In this document: piece by piece, positions 60,206 to 64,000 of the stretch
Numbering within the stretch: position 1 is the first letter of the stretch
Layout: every line of letters begins with the position of its first letter
DNA from: an uncultured Synechococcaceae cyanobacterium
GTDB lineage: Bacteria > Cyanobacteriota > Cyanobacteriia > PCC-6307 > Cyanobiaceae
Length of the DNA stretch: 64,000 nucleotides
NCBI GenBank assembly: GCA_902572395.1
Contig: CACGFX010000001.1
Span: forward strand, 1 to 64,000
Direction: 5' to 3'
The notes under the pieces: generated by a model
What the model saw: the letters and a program-made list of their open reading frames with translations, nothing else
Told to the model about the DNA's origin: nothing
Database searches by the model: none
Program-made: the position numbers and the translations under genes

Positions 60206-60305
60206 AATAGGAATTTGCGCTTTTTTATCGTAGCTGAAAGTAACCCATTTAACCAAGAAAAATTGGAATATTTACACTTTTAATTTTCAGATTAAATCTA
60301 ATTTT

Positions 60306-61355
60306 TTAATTTACTATTCCTTCTACTTGCCATTGTAAAGTTTCACCGGCATGAAATGGTTTTATTTGTCCGACAATATTTTTTTCTTCAACAACATCAA
60401 TATATTCTTTAATTTTGTTAGGTCTAGAAACTAATTTTAATTGTTCTTTATTTGGTGGGACATTATAAAAATTAGGTCCATTCAAACTTGCAAACTTTTC
60501 AAAATTATCTAGAGCATCCTCCTCTTCGAAAACTGTTAAGTAGCTTTCTATTGCTACTGGCGAATTAAAAATGCCTGCACATCCGCAAAAAGCCTTCCAC
60601 TTCCTAAGGTGTGGAGCAGAGTCAGTCCCCAAGAAAAAACATTTTTTCCCACTTGTTGCCGCTCTCCTTAAAGCGAGTCTATTATTTTCCCTCTTAGCAA
60701 CTGGTAAGCAGTAAAAATCACTATTTAAGCCTCCAAAAAACATTGCATTTCTATTTATATGCAAATGATGCGGAGTAATAGTAGCCCCAATATTATTTTC
60801 TTGCACAAAATCCACTGCGTAAGAGGTGGTTATATGTTCTAGAACGATTTTTAATTTTGGAAATCTTTTGGTTATTTGAGAAAGTTCTTTATCTATGAAA
60901 ACTTCTTCTCTATCGAATACATCTACTTCAGAATCAGTCACTTCCCCATGAATTAAAAGAGGCATTCCAGAATCTTGCATTGATTCAAAGATCTTATATA
61001 AATTTTCTATTTTCCTAACTCCATGACTGGAATTAGTTGTAGCGTTAGCAGGATATAATTTTGCAGCGAAAAAGACATTATTTTTGAAACCATTTATTAG
61101 TTCATCTTTATCGGTCTTATCTGTGAGATACATTGTCATTAATGGTTCAAACTTAGAACTTTCTGGTAGAGCTTCAACAATAGATTTCCTATAAGAAATA
61201 GCTCTATTGATTGATGTTATGGGACTTTTAGTATTTGGCATAACAATTGCTCTTCCAAAATATTCCGAAGTAAACTGAATGATATTTTTTAATACAAGAC
61301 CTTCTCTTAAATGTAAATGCCAATCATCAGGTTTTATTATGTTTAAAGTCTTCAA
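60306..61355 (-). CDS. pyrC: Dihydroorotase
   Basis: This zinc enzyme cyclises carbamoyl aspartate in pyrimidine synthesis. It has 349 residues, the E. coli PyrC (type II) length. The zinc motif DDWHLHLREG is at the N-terminus, the carbamylated Lys lies in VFFAAKLYPANATTNS, and IHGEV, LEHIT and LGTDSAPH supply further ligands. The start is TTG at 61355. Downstream is the tRNA-Leu gene. Confidence 0.95.
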   Translation of the reverse strand: MKTLNIIKPDDWHLHLREGLVLKNIIQFTSEYFGRAIVMPNTKSPITSINRAISYRKSIVEALPESSKFEPLMTMYLTDKTDKDELINGFKNNVFFAAKLYPANATTNSSHGVRKIENLYKIFESMQDSGMPLLIHGEVTDSEVDVFDREEVFIDKELSQITKRFPKLKIVLEHITTSYAVDFVQENNIGATITPHHLHINRNAMFFGGLNSDFYCLPVAKRENNRLALRRAATSGKKCFFLGTDSAPHLRKWKAFCGCAGIFNSPVAIESYLTVFEEEDALDNFEKFASLNGPNFYNVPPNKEQLKLVSRPNKIKEYIDVVEEKNIVGQIKPFHAGETLQWQVEGIVN

Positions 61356-61473
61356 AATTTTTTCTATTTAATCAATTTTAACAGCAAATTAAAATTGACA
61401 ATAAATTATAGATATTCGAGGATAGTTATTAACCAATAATGAAAATTTTTATTATCTAAATTAAATCCTAAAT

Positions 61474-62553
61474 ATGAGTGATTTCTTAATTCCAATAATA
61501 GAAATAGTTTTAGGCGTAATTTTACTTTTTGCTGGAGGAGAGTTCTTTATTCAAGGAGCCATATTTTTATCTTTAATTTTAGGAATACCTCAAATAGTAA
61601 TTGGTTTGACAGTTGTTTCTCTTGGAACAAGCTCTCCTGAATTGTTGGTAAGTTTGAGTTCAATTTTAAAAGGCAGTGATTCGCTTGCGGCAAGCAATGT
61701 AATTGGAAGCAATATTTTTAATGTTCTCGTTGTTTTGGGCATAAGCTCATTGATAACACCTCTTAAAGTAAAAAGCAGAATAGTCAGAAGAGATGTGCCT
61801 CTTTTAATGGCAATTTCTTGTGCAGTTTGGGCTATGTCATCAACAGGCTTATTAACATTGCAAGCAGGGGTATTTCTAATATTTTGTTTAATCTTAAATA
61901 CAATATGGGAAATTAATACCATCAATGAGAAAGGAGAGGAGACAAAAGATGCTGAACCAGAGATTGAAGAATTAAAAGATAACCATAAAGGGAAAATGAA
62001 TATTTTACTAAAGTTAATATTGGGAATATTTCTTTTAAGCTTTGGTTCAAATATTTTAGTAAATGGTTCTCAAATGCTCGCTACTCTTTTGGGTGTAAAT
62101 GAAATTGTTATTGGTTTAACTATCATTGCAACTGGGACATCTTTACCAGAATTAGTAACTTCAATAATTGCTGCATTTAAAGGCAAAACAGATCTTGCGA
62201 TTGGGAATGTAATAGGAAGTAATTTACTCAATCAACTTTTAATCCTTGGAAGTTGCAGTATTTTTTCAGGATTTAAAGGTTTAGTAATTGAACAGAGTCT
62301 AATAAAAGTTGACTTACCTTTTATGGTTTTAACTACCTTTGCATGCTTACCAATTTTCTGGAGCAAAGGGAAAATCACAAGAATTGAAGGATTTATTTTG
62401 CTTAATCTTTATATTTTCTACATTCTCGATAAGATACTTTTCTTGAATGGATTTAACTTCCTTTCTGAATTAAGGATAGGTTTATTTATTTACTTTGCAT
62501 TACTTATAGTATTTCTGATTGTTCAGGAAAATTTAAAATTTTCTAATTCATAA
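61474..62553 (+). CDS. Calcium/sodium antiporter family protein (CaCA)
   Basis: This is an integral membrane exchanger of 359 residues in two inverted halves, each with an alpha-repeat: SLGTSSPELLVSLSSILKGSDSLAASNVIGSNIFN and TGTSLPELVTSIIAAFKGKTDLAIGNVIGSNLLN (landmarks of the YrbG-type family). It would extrude Ca2+ in exchange for Na+ or H+. The ion is inferred from the family. A hydrophilic acidic loop lies between the halves. It converges on gor with two bases between stops. Confidence 0.92.
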   Translation: MSDFLIPIIEIVLGVILLFAGGEFFIQGAIFLSLILGIPQIVIGLTVVSLGTSSPELLVSLSSILKGSDSLAASNVIGSNIFNVLVVLGISSLITPLKVKSRIVRRDVPLLMAISCAVWAMSSTGLLTLQAGVFLIFCLILNTIWEINTINEKGEETKDAEPEIEELKDNHKGKMNILLKLILGIFLLSFGSNILVNGSQMLATLLGVNEIVIGLTIIATGTSLPELVTSIIAAFKGKTDLAIGNVIGSNLLNQLLILGSCSIFSGFKGLVIEQSLIKVDLPFMVLTTFACLPIFWSKGKITRIEGFILLNLYIFYILDKILFLNGFNFLSELRIGLFIYFALLIVFLIVQENLKFSNS

Positions 62554-62555
62554 TT

Positions 62556-63935
62556 TTATCCATACATAGTCACAAATTCTTCTGAGATAGTGGGGTGCAA
62601 AGCCATAGTAATATCAAAGTCTTTTTTTGTTATCCCTGCATTTAATGAAATTGATACCATTTGAATTATCTCAGACGATGTTTCTCCAAACATATGACAT
62701 CCTAGGACTTTGTCAGTTAGCTTATGAACTACAATCTTCAACATACATTTTGATTTAATTTTTTTAAAGGTATTAGACATGGGGGTAAATTTGCATTTGA
62801 AAATTTTTATATCTTTTTCAGAGTAAATCTCTTTAGCTCTTTTCTCACTTAAGCCAACTGTTGAAATTTCTGGAATAGTAAAAACGGCCTTAGGGATATA
62901 TTCATAATTTACTTTTCTTTTTTGGCCATTAAAAAAATTATCCGAAAAAACTCTCCCTTGCTCTATTGCTACCGGAGTTAAGTTTGGCTTATTTATGATA
63001 TCGCCAACTGCAAAAATATTTGCGTTACTTGTTTGATTAAGTTCATCGACATCTAAATATTGGCCATCCATCTCTAGATTTAAAAAATCTAAATTTAAAG
63101 GCAAAAGATTTGGTTCTCTTCCTGTAGCTATAAGGATATTATTAGTTAGGAGTTTATCTCCAAAGTCTAGGGTAGATTCCAGATTTCCATTTACTTTCTT
63201 GATAGACTTTAATTGAGTATTGGAGATTATATTGATTTCAGTAAAAGTAGGTGATTCCTCTAGGCATGAAGAAAGATCCTCATCAAAACCATTAAGTAAA
63301 TGATGACCTCTAATTAATTGAGTTACTTCAGTACCTAAATTTGTGAAAATAGAAGCAAATTCACAAGCAATATATCCACCTCCTACTATTAATATCGATT
63401 TGGGAAACTTTTCTAATTCAAAAATATCATCGCTAGTCCATGCCAAATCTGCCCCAGGAATATTTAATCTCTTTGGTTTACCTCCAACTGAAATAAGAAT
63501 TTTTTTTGAACTTATTTTGTTTTTAATTTTCTTCGTTTTTGGACAAATAATTTCTAATTCATTTTGAGTAATAAATCTTCCTAAACCTTCAAAAATAGTT
63601 ATGTTAAACTTTTTTAAAGAATTTCTATGTAAATTACTTAATCTAGAAACCTCCTCTCTAACATTCTTCAACAAAATATTTGATTCAAAATTAATACCTT
63701 CATTTTTTAATCCATATCCTTCAGAAGAATCCATATTTTTTTTACTTTTAGCTGCATAAACCATTAATTTCTTAGGCACACATCCCCTTATCACACAAGT
63801 TCCTCCTATTTGTTTTGCTTCTATGATTGCGACTTTTGCTCCATAACTAGCCGCACGTTTAGCCGCCGCGAGTCCTCCAGATCCAGCGCCAACGACAATT
63901 AAATCAAATTCAAATTCCAAGACTTTTTTAATCAA
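62556..63935 (-). CDS. gor: Glutathione reductase (NADPH), class I flavoprotein disulfide reductase
   Basis: This FAD enzyme keeps glutathione reduced. It has 459 residues from the TTG at 63935. A second TTG at 63920 would start the protein at MEFEFDLIVVGAG, which fits homologues well, so the start is uncertain. The FAD motif VVGAGSGGLAAAKRAA, the redox-active GGTCVIRGCVPKK disulfide, the NAD(P)H motif VGGGYIACEFA and the C-terminal MALHPTISEEFV with the catalytic His are all visible. Confidence 0.94.
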   Translation of the reverse strand: MIKKVLEFEFDLIVVGAGSGGLAAAKRAASYGAKVAIIEAKQIGGTCVIRGCVPKKLMVYAAKSKKNMDSSEGYGLKNEGINFESNILLKNVREEVSRLSNLHRNSLKKFNITIFEGLGRFITQNELEIICPKTKKIKNKISSKKILISVGGKPKRLNIPGADLAWTSDDIFELEKFPKSILIVGGGYIACEFASIFTNLGTEVTQLIRGHHLLNGFDEDLSSCLEESPTFTEINIISNTQLKSIKKVNGNLESTLDFGDKLLTNNILIATGREPNLLPLNLDFLNLEMDGQYLDVDELNQTSNANIFAVGDIINKPNLTPVAIEQGRVFSDNFFNGQKRKVNYEYIPKAVFTIPEISTVGLSEKRAKEIYSEKDIKIFKCKFTPMSNTFKKIKSKCMLKIVVHKLTDKVLGCHMFGETSSEIIQMVSISLNAGITKKDFDITMALHPTISEEFVTMYG

Positions 63936-64000
63936 TTATTATAACGTTAGTTTATAGTTTTAATTCAAATAATGAATGGGATTTTGAAATGGGATGATTT

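Noticed and set aside
63972-64000. ATG reading MNGILKWDD at the right edge, plus strand
   Set aside because: Could be the first codons of a gene divergent from gor, but only nine codons are visible. It is not enough to call a feature.
1-64000. Search for CRISPR arrays, insertion sequences, prophage genes, integrases and defence genes
   Set aside because: No regularly spaced repeats, transposase or integrase motifs, or known defence domains were seen. The only tRNA gene has no adjacent integrase or island.

Overview
The window is a stretch of a Prochlorococcus chromosome, most likely a high-light-adapted strain. The evidence is the very low GC content, short intergenic gaps, a Pcb divinyl-chlorophyll a/b antenna gene at the left end, and cyanobacterial marker genes (ndhL, ndhD, petE, ycf51, cyAbrB, comB, phylloquinone men genes). 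There are no phage genes, transposases, CRISPR arrays, rRNA or obvious genomic-island signatures. It reads as ordinary streamlined core genome, so most genes can be named from family motifs. I cannot assign the strain from sequence inspection alone.

Layout. 1-4.7 kb: a truncated GltS-type symporter, the pcb antenna gene with a clear terminator, several small Prochlorococcus-type proteins, and hisS. 4.7-8.8 kb: a pentapeptide-repeat/DUF3721 protein, a DEDDh exonuclease, a DUF1350 hydrolase and acs. 8.8-13.3 kb (minus): comB, nitrilase, N-acetylmuramoyl-alanine amidase, murI and prenyl diphosphate synthase, tightly packed. 13.4-17.0 kb (plus): aroA, an MnmC-like methyltransferase and glmU. 17.0-22.6 kb (minus): menD, menB, glgA, murF. 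22.6-28.7 kb: lepB and DUF760 (plus), then a manganese-type ABC transporter with a translationally overlapping DUF4336 gene, and a degenerate-GTPase DUF697 protein (minus). 28.8-37.9 kb (plus): an RG-rich protein, trpS, thrS, glk, thrB, ndhD and an M3 peptidase. 37.9-44.2 kb (minus): lipase, folB, proA and a 1318-residue TamB-like protein. 44.3-54.6 kb (plus): ycf51, DUF4332, a small exported protein, a CocE-type hydrolase, glgB, hemE, an SDR, petE and clpB. 54.6-58.5 kb: a PTPS-family protein, hisIE, an alternative sigma factor, YkvA, a small HTH protein, a YCII protein and cyAbrB. 58.6-64 kb: trpA, DUF3007, ndhL, tRNA-Leu(UAA), pyrC, a Na+/Ca2+-type exchanger and glutathione reductase.

Functional themes are photosynthesis and electron transport (pcb, petE, ndhD, ndhL, men and prenyl synthase, hemE), carbon storage (glgA, glgB, glk), cell wall (murI, murF, glmU, amidase) and amino-acid/tRNA metabolism.

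I did not find a large undescribed multi-gene system. The most striking unexplained element is a perfect 15-bp inverted repeat plus T-tract that starts at the first base after the clpB ATG, just downstream of petE. It has the form of an intrinsic terminator or a start-site RNA switch embedded in conserved coding sequence. Secondary points of interest are DUF4336 coupled to Mn transport, the pentapeptide-repeat/DUF3721 fusion, and a PTPS-family protein with an HGY instead of an HGH motif.
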